Shown piece after piece: positions 42,413-51,217 of a stretch of 64,000 nucleotides of DNA. The stretch is from positions 1 through 64,000 of the forward strand of contig JBGSNA010000147.1 of NCBI GenBank assembly GCA_041739875.1. The letters are read 5' to 3'. The stretch's first letter is position 1; every line of letters starts with the position of its first letter. Below the pieces are notes generated by a model. That model was not told where the DNA came from. It worked only from the letters and a program-made list of their open reading frames with translations, and did not search any database. The DNA comes from JBBSJZ01 sp041739875 (lineage in GTDB: Bacteria; Planctomycetota; Planctomycetia; Pirellulales; Pirellulaceae). The position numbers were made by a program, and so were the translations under genes.

Positions 42413-43183
42413 ATGCAGGATCGGATCTTTTCTATCGGTACTGCCCTTATCACTGCGGGCATCAGTTTCACGGTGCCCAACTTAGCCGCTGAGGCTCAAG
42501 TTCCAGGCAGTTATGTCACTGACCCCGCCACGGGGATTGTCTACCGGCCCGAAACCAGGACGATTGAGACGCCTGTCGTAGACACGCAAATCAAGAAAGA
42601 AGAGCGGGTGCTATATCGCCCAAAGACGGTGACGGACGTTAGAAATGAAGCTCGCACGACTTACGCTCCAGTCGTTGAGCATCAATGGGAGCCACGTCTG
42701 CACGGTCGATGGAACCCGTTTACTCAGCCCACAGTTGCCTATCACCATGTACCGGTGACTCGCTGGGAAGCAAGAAATGAGGTCATACCTCGCACCACAA
42801 CTCGTACGGAATGGGTGGCGGAAAAACAGGTCATTGAAATTCCGACAAGGACCGTTCGAATCGAACGCTCGAGCAAAACGGACTACGTAGCCGTTGGCAA
42901 AGTTGCACCGACGGCCTCACCTCAGCAGCCATCCGTGCAAGATCAAATTGCCTCGCGACTTCGTCCACTCGACAGTAACTCCACCGTTGAACCGTTTGCT
43001 TCGCATCCGCAGCAACAACTTGGTGGGGTCTCACGCTTTGCAAGTGATTCGGCTCAGCGAGGCTTTGAACAGGCTGGCATTCGGCCTACTGAATTGTATC
43101 CCTCCAGCGGCTACAACCAGGTATTGCCTCCAACAAACGGATCTGGACTTGCTGGTCTACCAGCATTACCAATTTGGCGTTAA
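42413..43183 (+). CDS. secreted protein rich in Val/Thr/Arg repeats, function unknown
   Basis: A 256-residue protein with a signal peptide (ending about residue 28, LAAEAQ). The body (about 33-165) is made of short alternating strands rich in Arg, Thr, Val and Tyr: RTIETPVVDTQIKKEERV, VLYRPKTVTDVRNEARTT, TTRTEWVAEKQVIEIPTR. The C-terminal 90 residues are Gln/Ser/Pro-rich and disordered. It is not a known enzyme; a cell-envelope structural role is possible. It converges with the rplL operon. Confidence 0.7.
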   Translation: MQDRIFSIGTALITAGISFTVPNLAAEAQVPGSYVTDPATGIVYRPETRTIETPVVDTQIKKEERVLYRPKTVTDVRNEARTTYAPVVEHQWEPRLHGRWNPFTQPTVAYHHVPVTRWEARNEVIPRTTTRTEWVAEKQVIEIPTRTVRIERSSKTDYVAVGKVAPTASPQQPSVQDQIASRLRPLDSNSTVEPFASHPQQQLGGVSRFASDSAQRGFEQAGIRPTELYPSSGYNQVLPPTNGSGLAGLPALPIWR

Positions 43184-43327
43184 AGAAACCATAAGTGGAT
43201 TGCTGCAATAAGTTTCAGGGTAGGCCAAGACAGCGACCGGAGCACACATTCGCAGACGCGTTCGCAACACGGAGGCTAGCTCAGCGACGCGGGACAACCC
43301 CAACGCCCTAGAACAAGCGAGCGCAGC

Positions 43328-43371
43328 AACAAGGCCGCGTTGATTTCCGTAGAGATCACGCGGCCCTTGTT
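43328..43371 (-). terminator. terminator of the rplA-rplJ-rplL block
   Basis: On the minus strand a long stem of about 16 bp with small bulges (AACAAGGGCCGCGTGAT pairing with ATCAACGCGGCCTTGTT) begins 23 nt after the rplL stop and ends in TTGTT. Its position and strength suit a terminator, though the T-run is short. Confidence 0.65.
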
Positions 43372-43393
43372 AGCATTGATTTGCCAGCCGAGC

Positions 43394-43804
43394 TTACTTG
43401 AACTCGACGGTTCCGCCAGCTTCGACGATTTCGGCCTTGACCTTCTCGGCGTCTTCTTTCGAAACACCTTCCTTCAAGGTGGCTGGGCAGCTTTCGACCA
43501 TCTTCTTGGCGTCCATGAGCGAAGCACCGGTGAGGTTCTTAACAACCTTAACGACGTTTAGCTTCTTGTCGCCGAATCCAGTCAAGATGACGTCGAATTC
43601 AGTTTGCTCGACTGGAGCAGCAGCGCCGCCTTCGGCAGGAGCGGCCATCATGACCCCACCACCAGCGGCGGGTTCGATGCCGTGAATGTCCTTCAAGTAA
43701 TCGCTCAGCTCTTTAGCTTGCTTAAGCGTCATTTCGGCGATTTTATCGCCCATCGATTTGGTGTCGGCGCTGTATTCTGCAACCGCGGTGGCTTCGTCTG
43801 ACAT
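43394..43804 (-). CDS. rplL: 50S ribosomal protein L7/L12
   Basis: A 136-residue L7/L12. The N-terminal dimerisation helix (MGDKIAEMTLKQAKELSDYL), an Ala/Gly-rich hinge (about 48-65) and the C-terminal domain (EFDVILTGFGDKKLNVVKVV, LMDAKKMVESCPATLKEG) are all present. It forms the stalk that recruits translation factors. It is slightly longer than usual at the N-terminus. A terminator follows, and rpoB is not downstream, which is unusual. Confidence 0.97.
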   Translation of the reverse strand: MSDEATAVAEYSADTKSMGDKIAEMTLKQAKELSDYLKDIHGIEPAAGGGVMMAAPAEGGAAAPVEQTEFDVILTGFGDKKLNVVKVVKNLTGASLMDAKKMVESCPATLKEGVSKEDAEKVKAEIVEAGGTVEFK

Positions 43805-43869
43805 CTCTTCTCTACCTTAAAAAACAGTTGGGTGATTTGGTTAGGAATGCGGGTTGATTCAATGAGGAG

Positions 43870-44397
43870 CTACTCGTCGTCGCTCTCACCTTTCTTCTTG
43901 ATCTGGCTAGCCAACGCGGCTCCTGGACCCAGAAGTGCCGCAGACAGCCGGGCTCCTGGTCCGAGAATTTGACCGACCAGCATCGAGATTTGTTCTTCGC
44001 GGCTAGGCCACTTGCTGACAGCCTTGAGGCCATCGGCATCCAGCTTTTCGCCATCCAGGACGCCGCCAACACTGACGAACTTGGCGTACTTTGTAAGGTC
44101 CTTGTCGAGTTTGACGACTTCTTTGACCAGTGATACAAAGTCCGTCGATCCCCAGCACACAGCGATTTGCCCGCTGGCGCCTTCGAAAGCCGGTGCTAGG
44201 TTTGTTCCTTCGGCTGCTCGGCGAGCCAGCGAGTTCTTCACCACGAGCAAGTTGATGTTTTTCTCATCCAGCTCGCAGCGAAGTTGATTCGTTGTGTTCG
44301 CGTCCATGCCGACACAGCTGACAACGACGGCATCTACGACGCCATCGAGCTGTCGCTTGATATCACGTGTCACAAGGTCTTTGACGTATTTGCTCAT
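43870..44397 (-). CDS. rplJ: 50S ribosomal protein L10
   Basis: A 175-residue L10, the base of the L12 stalk. N-terminal motif LRCELDEKNINLLVVKNSLARRA binds 23S rRNA; the C-terminal helix (about 135-160) carries the L12-binding region. It lies 65 nt upstream of rplL in the same transcript. The leader before it has a long hairpin that may be the autoregulatory L10 site. Confidence 0.95.
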   Translation of the reverse strand: MSKYVKDLVTRDIKRQLDGVVDAVVVSCVGMDANTTNQLRCELDEKNINLLVVKNSLARRAAEGTNLAPAFEGASGQIAVCWGSTDFVSLVKEVVKLDKDLTKYAKFVSVGGVLDGEKLDADGLKAVSKWPSREEQISMLVGQILGPGARLSAALLGPGAALASQIKKKGESDDE

Positions 44398-44423
44398 CGC
44401 TTCGGTTCGCTTCGGTCGCGGGT

Positions 44424-44477
44424 CAACTGGAGTCGCTTTACTGAACCTGCCCCTTCAGGGCACGGAACGCTCAGTTG
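44424..44477 (-). promoter_or_regulatory. candidate L10 leader hairpin upstream of rplJ
   Basis: CAACTG (44424-44429) and CAGTTG (44472-44477) close a 54-nt imperfect hairpin with an inner stem TGCCC/GGGCA and internal loops. It lies 27-80 nt before rplJ, where L10(L12)4 complexes bind their own mRNA in other bacteria. A second small stem, GCCGC/GCGGC, lies further upstream. The kink-turn was not verified. Confidence 0.45.
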
Positions 44478-44597
44478 ATTTCGGGAACCAAGGTTAAAGT
44501 TGTTGAAATGGGAGCCGCCTGTGTGCGGCAAGTCAATTAATCGTTGGCTTACATCATCACTGGCTAACGAAACCGTCAGCTCGTGAATCAGCGCTTT

Positions 44598-45275
44598 CTA
44601 GCCGCTAATGCGTACACTCGGGCTCATCGTTGCACAGATCGCAACACCCTTGACGTATGTACCTTTTACTGTCTGTGGCTTCAGTCCGGTGACGAAGTTC
44701 ACCATCGCGTTGATGTTGTCGACCAGCTTGGAGGACTCGAAGCTAATCTTGCCAACCATTGCATGGACGTTACCCCCCTTGTCGTTGCGAAACTCGACTT
44801 TACCAGCCTTATATTCGGCAACCACCTTTCCGACGTCGGGTGTCACGGTCCCAGCTCGTGGGCTCGGCATCAGTCCTCGAGGACCTAGCACTCGCCCGAG
44901 TGGCCCAACGAGGCCCATCATGTCGGGTGCTGCGATACAGACATCAAAGTCCGTCCAGCCATCCTTGATCTTTTTGGCCAAATCGTCGCCTCCAACTTCA
45001 TCCGCACCAGCTTCTGCGGCCGCCTTGGCAGCATCGCCCTTAGCGAAAACGATAACTCGCTGTGTCTTGCCAATGCCGTGCGGCAAAACAAGGCTTCCGC
45101 GAATGATTTGGTCAGCTTGGTTGGGGTCGATCCCCAATCGCATGTGGACTTCAACCGTTTGATCGAATTTGGTTGCGTCGTATTTCTTTAGAGCCTCAAC
45201 CGCTTGTTCAAGCGGGAGATTCGTTTGCGGCTGCTTGGCAATTGCAGCACGGTATCGTTTGGATTTTTTACCCAT
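44598..45275 (-). CDS. rplA: 50S ribosomal protein L1
   Basis: A 225-residue L1 with the family N-terminus GKKSKRYRAA, the region KFDQTVEVHMRLGIDPNQAD and the signature VGPLGRVLGPRGLMPSPRAG, then GTVTPDVGKVV. L1 forms the E-site arm of the ribosome. rplK, normally just upstream, is absent: the next gene in that direction is on the other strand. Confidence 0.97.
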   Translation of the reverse strand: MGKKSKRYRAAIAKQPQTNLPLEQAVEALKKYDATKFDQTVEVHMRLGIDPNQADQIIRGSLVLPHGIGKTQRVIVFAKGDAAKAAAEAGADEVGGDDLAKKIKDGWTDFDVCIAAPDMMGLVGPLGRVLGPRGLMPSPRAGTVTPDVGKVVAEYKAGKVEFRNDKGGNVHAMVGKISFESSKLVDNINAMVNFVTGLKPQTVKGTYVKGVAICATMSPSVRISG

Positions 45276-45623
45276 TGGGTCACGACTTTCGTTTTGTCGG
45301 GTGGTTCGGCGAGATCACCTGTCCCGAATGCTAGGATGCAATTCGGCGGCAAACTCTCCCACGTCAGCCACGAGTTGAAGACTCGTGACGATTGAGGGTG
45401 GAAATTTGGCTGATATCGGCTAGGTCGTCAATGGCAACTGGAGCTACGAAGCGAAAATTTCGTACTATTTTGACTGCAGGGCATGGCTTGGGCTCACTTG
45501 TTGTGGATCAAAAGGCAAATTGTGGCTAAGAAAGCTGCTGAAGTCAGCGTTCTTTCACGGTTCGACTCGCTCGCTCCTGGGATTGGTTATTTCGATGGAT
45601 GATTCTCGTTTTGTGGTGCCTCA
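45276..45623. other. intergenic region between rplA and phhB
   Basis: This 348-nt stretch separates two divergent genes and should hold both promoters. The only structure seen is a perfect 7-bp hairpin with a 5-nt loop at 45369-45387 (CACGAGT/ACTCGTG), which would lie in the rplA leader. No gene, tRNA or clear promoter hexamer was recognised. Confidence 0.5.
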
Positions 45624-45974
45624 ATGATTTCCCCGACAAAGAATTCCCTGTGTCATTCGAAATGCTTCCCTTGCGAGGGTGGCGTTCCAGTCATCTCTCC
45701 GCAGGAGGCTGGGCCGTTTCTGGCAGCGGTGCCTGAGTGGTCGATCGCAGCGGACGGGAAGTCGATCCAAAGGCAATGGAAGCTTAAAAACTTCGTCAGC
45801 TCTCTAGCGTTTTGCAACCAGATCGGTGAATTGGCGGAAGCGGAGCAGCACCACCCGGACCTGCATTTAACCGGCTATCGTCACGTTCAAGCTGTTCTGA
45901 CGACGCACGCAATCAACGGGCTGAGCGAGAATGACTTTATCTTGGCCGCCAAAATTGACGCGATTGGATCATGA
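45624..45974 (+). CDS. phhB: 4a-hydroxytetrahydrobiopterin dehydratase (pterin carbinolamine dehydratase)
   Basis: A 116-residue protein with an N-terminal CFPCEGGVPVIS motif common to bacterial forms and the core LKNFVSSLAFCNQIGELAEAEQHHPDLHL, read here in parts: FVSSLAFCN, AEQHHPD and the catalytic His pair, then AVLTTHAINGLSENDFILA. It dehydrates the 4a-carbinolamine formed by aromatic amino-acid hydroxylases, or takes part in pterin cofactor metabolism. No hydroxylase gene is adjacent. The stop overlaps the next gene by 4 nt (ATGA). Confidence 0.92.
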   Translation: MISPTKNSLCHSKCFPCEGGVPVISPQEAGPFLAAVPEWSIAADGKSIQRQWKLKNFVSSLAFCNQIGELAEAEQHHPDLHLTGYRHVQAVLTTHAINGLSENDFILAAKIDAIGS

Positions 45975-46297
45975 TGGCTCGGCATCGGGCGCTGGCGATC
46001 CTGAGCCAGTGCACCGGGGATGAGATTTGGAGCGTTGGGTATTGCTTGGCCGTTGGTGTGCCACACGCCTGGATCCACGAACTTTCAGATGCTTTTGAAT
46101 CAGGTTTCTTGAGCGATCGACAGACGATTTATGTCGGAAACGACCGAACAAACCAATACCACGGGGTTCGGGATGTGGACTTGGCGACGAAGCTCGCAGA
46201 GTCGCTTGGGTTGGATGCTGCTCGCTTTCGTGCGTCAGCGATGAGCAGTCGAGATATCGTGGTTGCGATAAAAAACGCGATTATGGAAGGCGACTGA
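45971..46297 (+). CDS. conserved hypothetical protein
   Basis: A 108-residue soluble protein, translationally coupled to phhB by an ATGA overlap. It contains DEIWSVGYCLAVGVPHAWI, ELSDAFESGFLSDRQTIYVG and a C-terminal amphipathic helix. No family is recognised and there is no signal or membrane segment. The tight coupling and good codon pattern support a real gene. Confidence 0.65.
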   Translation: MMARHRALAILSQCTGDEIWSVGYCLAVGVPHAWIHELSDAFESGFLSDRQTIYVGNDRTNQYHGVRDVDLATKLAESLGLDAARFRASAMSSRDIVVAIKNAIMEGD

Positions 46298-46447
46298 CTT
46301 GGGTAGAATTTGGCCCTGATCGCCAGGAATTCGCCAATATTTGCTACAACTTGCCACAACGCTGTATTTCTACTTGCCGAAACGAGTGTATTCAGGCAAT
46401 AATCCCGTTCGAAATTTCATTGACCGCTTTAGTGAAGAATTGTCGCG

Positions 46448-46615
46448 ATGGCTGGACGTAGTAAGAAAAGAGCTGAGACCGTGTTCCTCGTCTGTGAAGA
46501 GACAGGCAAGTACAACTACACGCTTCGACGTAAACCTGGTGGGGAAAAGCTTCGTTTGAAGAAGTACAATCCAGAGCTTCGTCGCCACACTTGGCACAAC
46601 GAAAAGAAAAAGTAG
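46448..46615 (+). CDS. rpmG: 50S ribosomal protein L33
   Basis: A 55-residue basic protein beginning MAGRSKKRAETVFLVCEETG, with YNYTLRRKPGGEKLRLKKYN and RRHTWHNEKKK. This is the L33 pattern; only one of the four zinc cysteines is kept, so it is the zinc-free form. It stands alone between the small hypothetical gene and recJ. Confidence 0.93.
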   Translation: MAGRSKKRAETVFLVCEETGKYNYTLRRKPGGEKLRLKKYNPELRRHTWHNEKKK

Positions 46616-46719
46616 CGTGCCTCACGGGCGATCGATTTGGATCGCTCCGTCGTCATGCTTCGATGTCTCGATTCAAATTCGACAGGAACTCTGCGCTCTA
46701 GGACTCGGGGAATACACGG

Positions 46720-48480
46720 ATGCAACGACGTTGGAGGATCATTCCCCACGATTCGGCCCGAGTCGAGCAGCTGATTAGGGCTACGCGATTGCCTTCGGTG
46801 GTCGCCCAGCTATTGATCAGCCGTGGTGTCTATGATGCCGAGCACGCAGCGAAGTTCATGGACACGAAGTTAACAGGACTTCGCGACCCCAAGCTTTTGC
46901 CAGGCATCGTCGAAGCTGTCGCGATTCTTGTTCCGGCGATTCGCAAATTCGTTCCGATTGTGATCTATGGCGATTACGACGCCGACGGAATGACCGCGAG
47001 CGCGATACTAGTCAACGGGATCAAGCTGCTCGGCGGGAACGTCAGCTACTATGTTCCCAACCGACTCGAGGATGGCTACGGGCTCAACGAAGACGCAATT
47101 CGCAAGCTGGCTGAACGCGAAAAAAAAATCATTGTCACAGTCGACTGTGGCATCACCAGTATTGCGCACGCTGAGCTTTGCAAAGAACTTGGGCTGACGT
47201 TGATCATTACAGATCATCATACGTTTGCCGAGTCGCTGCCCGATGCAGCCGCGATTGTTCACCCGCGTTTACCCGGGACTGCGTATCCGTTCGGTGAACT
47301 TTGCGGTGCCGGTGTTGCATTCAAACTCGCATGGGCATTGTGCCAAGAAATCTGTGGCTCGACGAAGGTCACGGAGCCGCTGCGTCGCTACCTCATGCAA
47401 TCGCTCTCGCTTGCCGCGATTGGCACTGTCGCTGATGTGGTGCCGCTGTTGGATGAAAACCGAATTTTGGTTGAGCATGGATTGCGGATGCTCAAGGCTG
47501 AGCCGCTACCAGGCTTGGTCGAGCTAATGAAACTTACGGGAGTCGGCGAGAATGGCCCCATTACGACTGAATCGATTGGGTTTTCTCTCGCGCCGCGACT
47601 GAACGCCGCTGGTCGTTTAGGCCAGGCGCAGTTGGGTGTGGAGTTGCTAACGATCGGCCCTGGTGAACGTGCCGCAGCATTGGCGGAATACATCAACCAG
47701 CTCAACAACAGCCGCGATAGCTTACAGCGAAGCGTTTATCTCGCGGCACAAAAGCAAGCGAAAACAGAGTTCGATCCAGACGGTGATGCCGCGCTTGTCC
47801 TGGCGGGAGTTGGCTGGCACCAAGGCGTGATTGGAGTTGTCGCTGGCCGAATGAGCGAAAAATACGCCAAACCAGTCATCATCATTTCGCTTGACAATAC
47901 AGGCAAAAACTCGGCGGTCGGTTCGGGACGTGTGGGTGGCACGGACATAGATCTGCATGCAGCGCTCTGCGAGTGCAGCGATCGCTTGGTGCGTTTCGGC
48001 GGTCACAAGGCTGCAGCCGGCCTGACGATTGAAGAACGCGATATCGGTCCGTTTCGTGGCGACTTTTGCGAGGCGGTGGCTCGGCAATGGACCGACCGCG
48101 AAATCGTTCCTGAGATCATCATCGACGCGGAATCCGCATTGGGTCAACTGAGTATCGAATCCATCCGGCAAATGGAAATGCTCGCTCCGTTTGGTGCTGG
48201 CAACCCACGTCCCGTTCTGTACTGTCGCGACGTGCGATTGGATGAGCCGTCACGTCGTATGGGCGGCGGCGATCGCCACTTAACGATGAAGTTGCGACAG
48301 GGCGCAACGGTGATGCGAGGCGTCGCGTTCGGTGCCGGCGATTGGTGCGACGATCTCAATGCATGCGAAGGCCCGATCGAGATCGCGTATCGTCCCGTTA
48401 TCAACGAGTTTCGCGGTTTCAAGAAAGTCGAAGTCCAGATTGTGGACTGGCGTCCCGCAGAACAATTCGCCAGCGTCTAG
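46720..48480 (+). CDS. recJ: single-stranded-DNA exonuclease RecJ
   Basis: A 586-residue DHH-family 5'-3' exonuclease for repair and recombination. Phosphoesterase motifs: IYGDYDADGMTAS (DYDADG at 85-90), TVDCGI, DHH at 165-167 and HPRLPGTAYPFGELCGAG. The DHHA1 domain shows GSGRVGGTDIDLHAAL and FGGHKAAAG (about 425-433), followed by an OB-like C-terminus (NPRPVLYCRDVRL). All metal residues are present and the length is normal. Confidence 0.96.
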   Translation: MQRRWRIIPHDSARVEQLIRATRLPSVVAQLLISRGVYDAEHAAKFMDTKLTGLRDPKLLPGIVEAVAILVPAIRKFVPIVIYGDYDADGMTASAILVNGIKLLGGNVSYYVPNRLEDGYGLNEDAIRKLAEREKKIIVTVDCGITSIAHAELCKELGLTLIITDHHTFAESLPDAAAIVHPRLPGTAYPFGELCGAGVAFKLAWALCQEICGSTKVTEPLRRYLMQSLSLAAIGTVADVVPLLDENRILVEHGLRMLKAEPLPGLVELMKLTGVGENGPITTESIGFSLAPRLNAAGRLGQAQLGVELLTIGPGERAAALAEYINQLNNSRDSLQRSVYLAAQKQAKTEFDPDGDAALVLAGVGWHQGVIGVVAGRMSEKYAKPVIIISLDNTGKNSAVGSGRVGGTDIDLHAALCECSDRLVRFGGHKAAAGLTIEERDIGPFRGDFCEAVARQWTDREIVPEIIIDAESALGQLSIESIRQMEMLAPFGAGNPRPVLYCRDVRLDEPSRRMGGGDRHLTMKLRQGATVMRGVAFGAGDWCDDLNACEGPIEIAYRPVINEFRGFKKVEVQIVDWRPAEQFASV

Positions 48481-48515
48481 CAATGCGCCGGTTCGCATGT
48501 TTACGCGACACGCGT

Positions 48516-49913
48516 TCAATCCTCAGGACGCTCGCCGGCTTCGGCCATTTTGACGAGTTTTGGGTCAAATCTCGCGATGCTTTCGACGAGGTCGCTTTGG
48601 GATGCCATCACCTGTTCGATGTCTTTATAAGCCATCGGGACTTCATCGAGACCGGCGGACATGAGCGTGACACCGCGCTCGTCGAGAAATCGCTTGACCT
48701 CTTTCCAATGAAACTTTGCCTTAGCCGCAGTGCGGCTCATCTTGCGGCCAGCGCCATGTGATGCGCTGAGCAACGACGCCTCCACACCCTTGCCGCGAAC
48801 GACGTAGCCAGGCGTTGCCATTGAACCGGGAATGATTCCAAGCACGCCTCGGCCCGCCGGAGTCGCCCCCTTTCGATGGACGATGAGGTCCGCGCCACCA
48901 TGACGTTCTTTCCAAGCAAAGTTGTGATGGTTTTCGATGTCAAGCAAGACGTCAACGCCAAGATGACGAGCAATCTCGCGGTGAATACACGCGTGGTTCG
49001 CAGCAGCATACTCGCCCATCAGATTCATCGCAGCCCAGTACTCTGCACCAGCTTCACTTTCGAGGTCCAACCAAGCCAAGTTCACAAGATCACGCGGAAG
49101 CTCCGAATGCAAATTTTTGGCCACGCGACTGTAGTGCTCGCACACCGCAGCACCGGTACCGCGAGAACCACTGTGGCTCAACAGCGCTAAGTAGACTCCA
49201 GCGGTAAGTCCCAAGTCGTCTCGATCGAGAGTCAATGTTCCGAACTCGACGAAATGGTTTCCGCTGCCGCTCGTGCCGAGCTGTTTCCACGCCTTGTCGC
49301 GGTTCATTTGGGTGATCGGTGAAACGGACCAGTCCGCATCCATCACATCGTGTTCGCGTGGCTTGTGGAACGATGAGCCAATTCCAAACTGGGTCTCACG
49401 ATCAATCGCACTTCGTAGCGCATCTGTCTTTTTCTCCAGTGCAGTCGCTGGCATATCGAGTACAGTCAACTTCATGCGACACGCGATGTCGACGCCAACT
49501 GCATACGGAATGACGCAATCCTTCGTCGCAAGCACTCCGCCGATCGGCAACCCGTAACCTTGATGTGCGTCAGGCATCAGAGCACCCGAAACGGTGACAG
49601 GCAACTTGCACGCGTTGGCCATTTGCTCCACGGCACCCGCTTCGAGTCCGTCACCCCACTGTCGCCAAGGTGCCGGCTCGTCACGACCGACAAAATGAGC
49701 TTGTTCGCGAAAGACCGCAACAAGCGATGTCGCTAGCGGTCCCCAGAGCGGATCCGTTAAGAACAAATTCGGTGAATCGACAACGGCCGCAATGCGCTCT
49801 CGCACTTCGAGTCGATTGAAGTCTTGGCTTGCCGCAGCTTTGACGGTTTCCAAAGCGATTTGCATTGCCGCGCCCTTGGGTACACCCAAGTTGTTCAGTT
49901 CCCGTGCCTTCAT
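48516..49913 (-). CDS. rtcB: RtcB-family RNA ligase
   Basis: A 465-residue RNA ligase that joins 2',3'-cyclic phosphate (or 3'-phosphate) and 5'-OH ends with GTP and Mn. Motifs: MPDAHQGYGLPIGGVLAT, GVDIACRMKLT with the Mn-binding Asp and Cys, GSGNHFVEFG, LLSHSGSRGTGAAV and SASHGAGRKMSR with the guanylylated His. The RtcA cyclase and archease partners are absent. It is convergent with recJ. The role in bacteria is RNA repair. Confidence 0.94.
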   Translation of the reverse strand: MKARELNNLGVPKGAAMQIALETVKAAASQDFNRLEVRERIAAVVDSPNLFLTDPLWGPLATSLVAVFREQAHFVGRDEPAPWRQWGDGLEAGAVEQMANACKLPVTVSGALMPDAHQGYGLPIGGVLATKDCVIPYAVGVDIACRMKLTVLDMPATALEKKTDALRSAIDRETQFGIGSSFHKPREHDVMDADWSVSPITQMNRDKAWKQLGTSGSGNHFVEFGTLTLDRDDLGLTAGVYLALLSHSGSRGTGAAVCEHYSRVAKNLHSELPRDLVNLAWLDLESEAGAEYWAAMNLMGEYAAANHACIHREIARHLGVDVLLDIENHHNFAWKERHGGADLIVHRKGATPAGRGVLGIIPGSMATPGYVVRGKGVEASLLSASHGAGRKMSRTAAKAKFHWKEVKRFLDERGVTLMSAGLDEVPMAYKDIEQVMASQSDLVESIARFDPKLVKMAEAGERPED

Positions 49914-50034
49914 GCGATGATTCCTAGGTCATGCTCTGAGCTCTCTGGTTTTGAACCAGCCAATACGAAACCCCAACAGTATGTAACTTCGCCAGCATGC
50001 AGCTCAGAGCATTGTCGTTAAGAGCATCAAAGGC

Positions 50035-51207
50035 CTAGGCAAGTTCACAGCACCATTGACGAATTACATTCTCATAGAGATCAATGCCGCGAGTGAGTTG
50101 TTCCAGTGTGATCCACTCGTCGGATGTGTGAGCTTGGGCAATGTCGCCTGGTCCGATCACGACGAGTTGTTTCAGCTCGGTGAATTGCCCGCCATCGGTG
50201 CTGTAACAAACCGTTTGCGGTGTTCCACCAGCCAGCTTGCACATCGTACGAATGCACGCGGCATCGGCATCGACCCAAACGTGCCCGCCACCGTCGTAGC
50301 GTTTGAATCCGAGCCCCAGTTCTTCAGCCCGCTGGCGAGCCATTTCAATGAGATCTTCCCCGTCAATCTCAGGCATCGTTCGCAGGCTGACCCAAGCATC
50401 CGTGCGAGCAGGAGTGATGTTAATCGCGGTGGCCCGATCACTGATACCAAAGTTCCACGAAAGCGTCGGTGGATCGAATCGTGTGTCGTGGTAGCGAGCA
50501 TCATCTCGCGTTTGTTGTTCCAGCTCCGCAATCAACGCGAACATCGGAACCATTGCGATGTTGGAATTCACACCGCCGGAGGTACTGCTGTGCGCTGCCC
50601 GCCCGCGGCTTGTGATTTTGAAGCCTGAGATGCCTTTGTGCGCATGAACCACTTGAAGGCTTGTGGGTTCTCCGATGATCCCAACGGGTTGAGCTTGTAC
50701 CAATTCACGATAGGCGGCTGAGTGCGCCACGAGATGTTTTGCACCGCCGAAACCCGTTTCCTCGTCTGCCGTACACACAAACCACATCGGTGAACTGTGG
50801 TCATTGGCCTTCATTCGCGACGCCGCGGCGAGCATCGCGACAAGCGAGCCCTTCATATCGCATGCTCCTCGCCCGTAGAGCCGATCATCTGTAACTACGG
50901 CTGAGAACGGATCGTCATTGGGACCGGTCCAGTCGTCGGCTGGGACGACATCGGTATGGCAGAAGTACGCAAGCCCACCGGTGTTGGGGCCACACGAATA
51001 CATCGGGCCGCGATGCGCAACGAGGTTGACCTTCGTTTGCTCTTTCGCGTCAACGTATTGTGTTTGCTCAACGATGAATCCGATCGACTGCAAATAATCG
51101 CTGACGCAATCACTTACGGCGACGTTGCTCCGCGAGCTGACCGAATTGAACCCGATCAATCGCACGAGCTTATCGATGGTTGCTTGGAAGTCGCTTGAGC
51201 GAGACAT
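50035..51207 (-). CDS. argE: M20 family deacylase, probable acetylornithine deacetylase
   Basis: The start at 51207 (MSRSSDFQATIDKL) is chosen over the open frame to 51252, since the upstream part overlaps the preceding gene. The 390-residue product has two-zinc M20 motifs: YFCHTDVVPADDW, GRGACDMKGSLVAML, ADEETGFGGAKHL and GEPTSLQVVHAHKG, and a lid dimerisation domain. It fits ArgE, which frees ornithine from N-acetylornithine, though succinyl-diaminopimelate desuccinylase is close. It follows the J-like gene by 10 nt. Confidence 0.85.
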   Translation of the reverse strand: MSRSSDFQATIDKLVRLIGFNSVSSRSNVAVSDCVSDYLQSIGFIVEQTQYVDAKEQTKVNLVAHRGPMYSCGPNTGGLAYFCHTDVVPADDWTGPNDDPFSAVVTDDRLYGRGACDMKGSLVAMLAAASRMKANDHSSPMWFVCTADEETGFGGAKHLVAHSAAYRELVQAQPVGIIGEPTSLQVVHAHKGISGFKITSRGRAAHSSTSGGVNSNIAMVPMFALIAELEQQTRDDARYHDTRFDPPTLSWNFGISDRATAINITPARTDAWVSLRTMPEIDGEDLIEMARQRAEELGLGFKRYDGGGHVWVDADAACIRTMCKLAGGTPQTVCYSTDGGQFTELKQLVVIGPGDIAQAHTSDEWITLEQLTRGIDLYENVIRQWCCELA

Positions 51208-51217
51208 GTTCACAACG

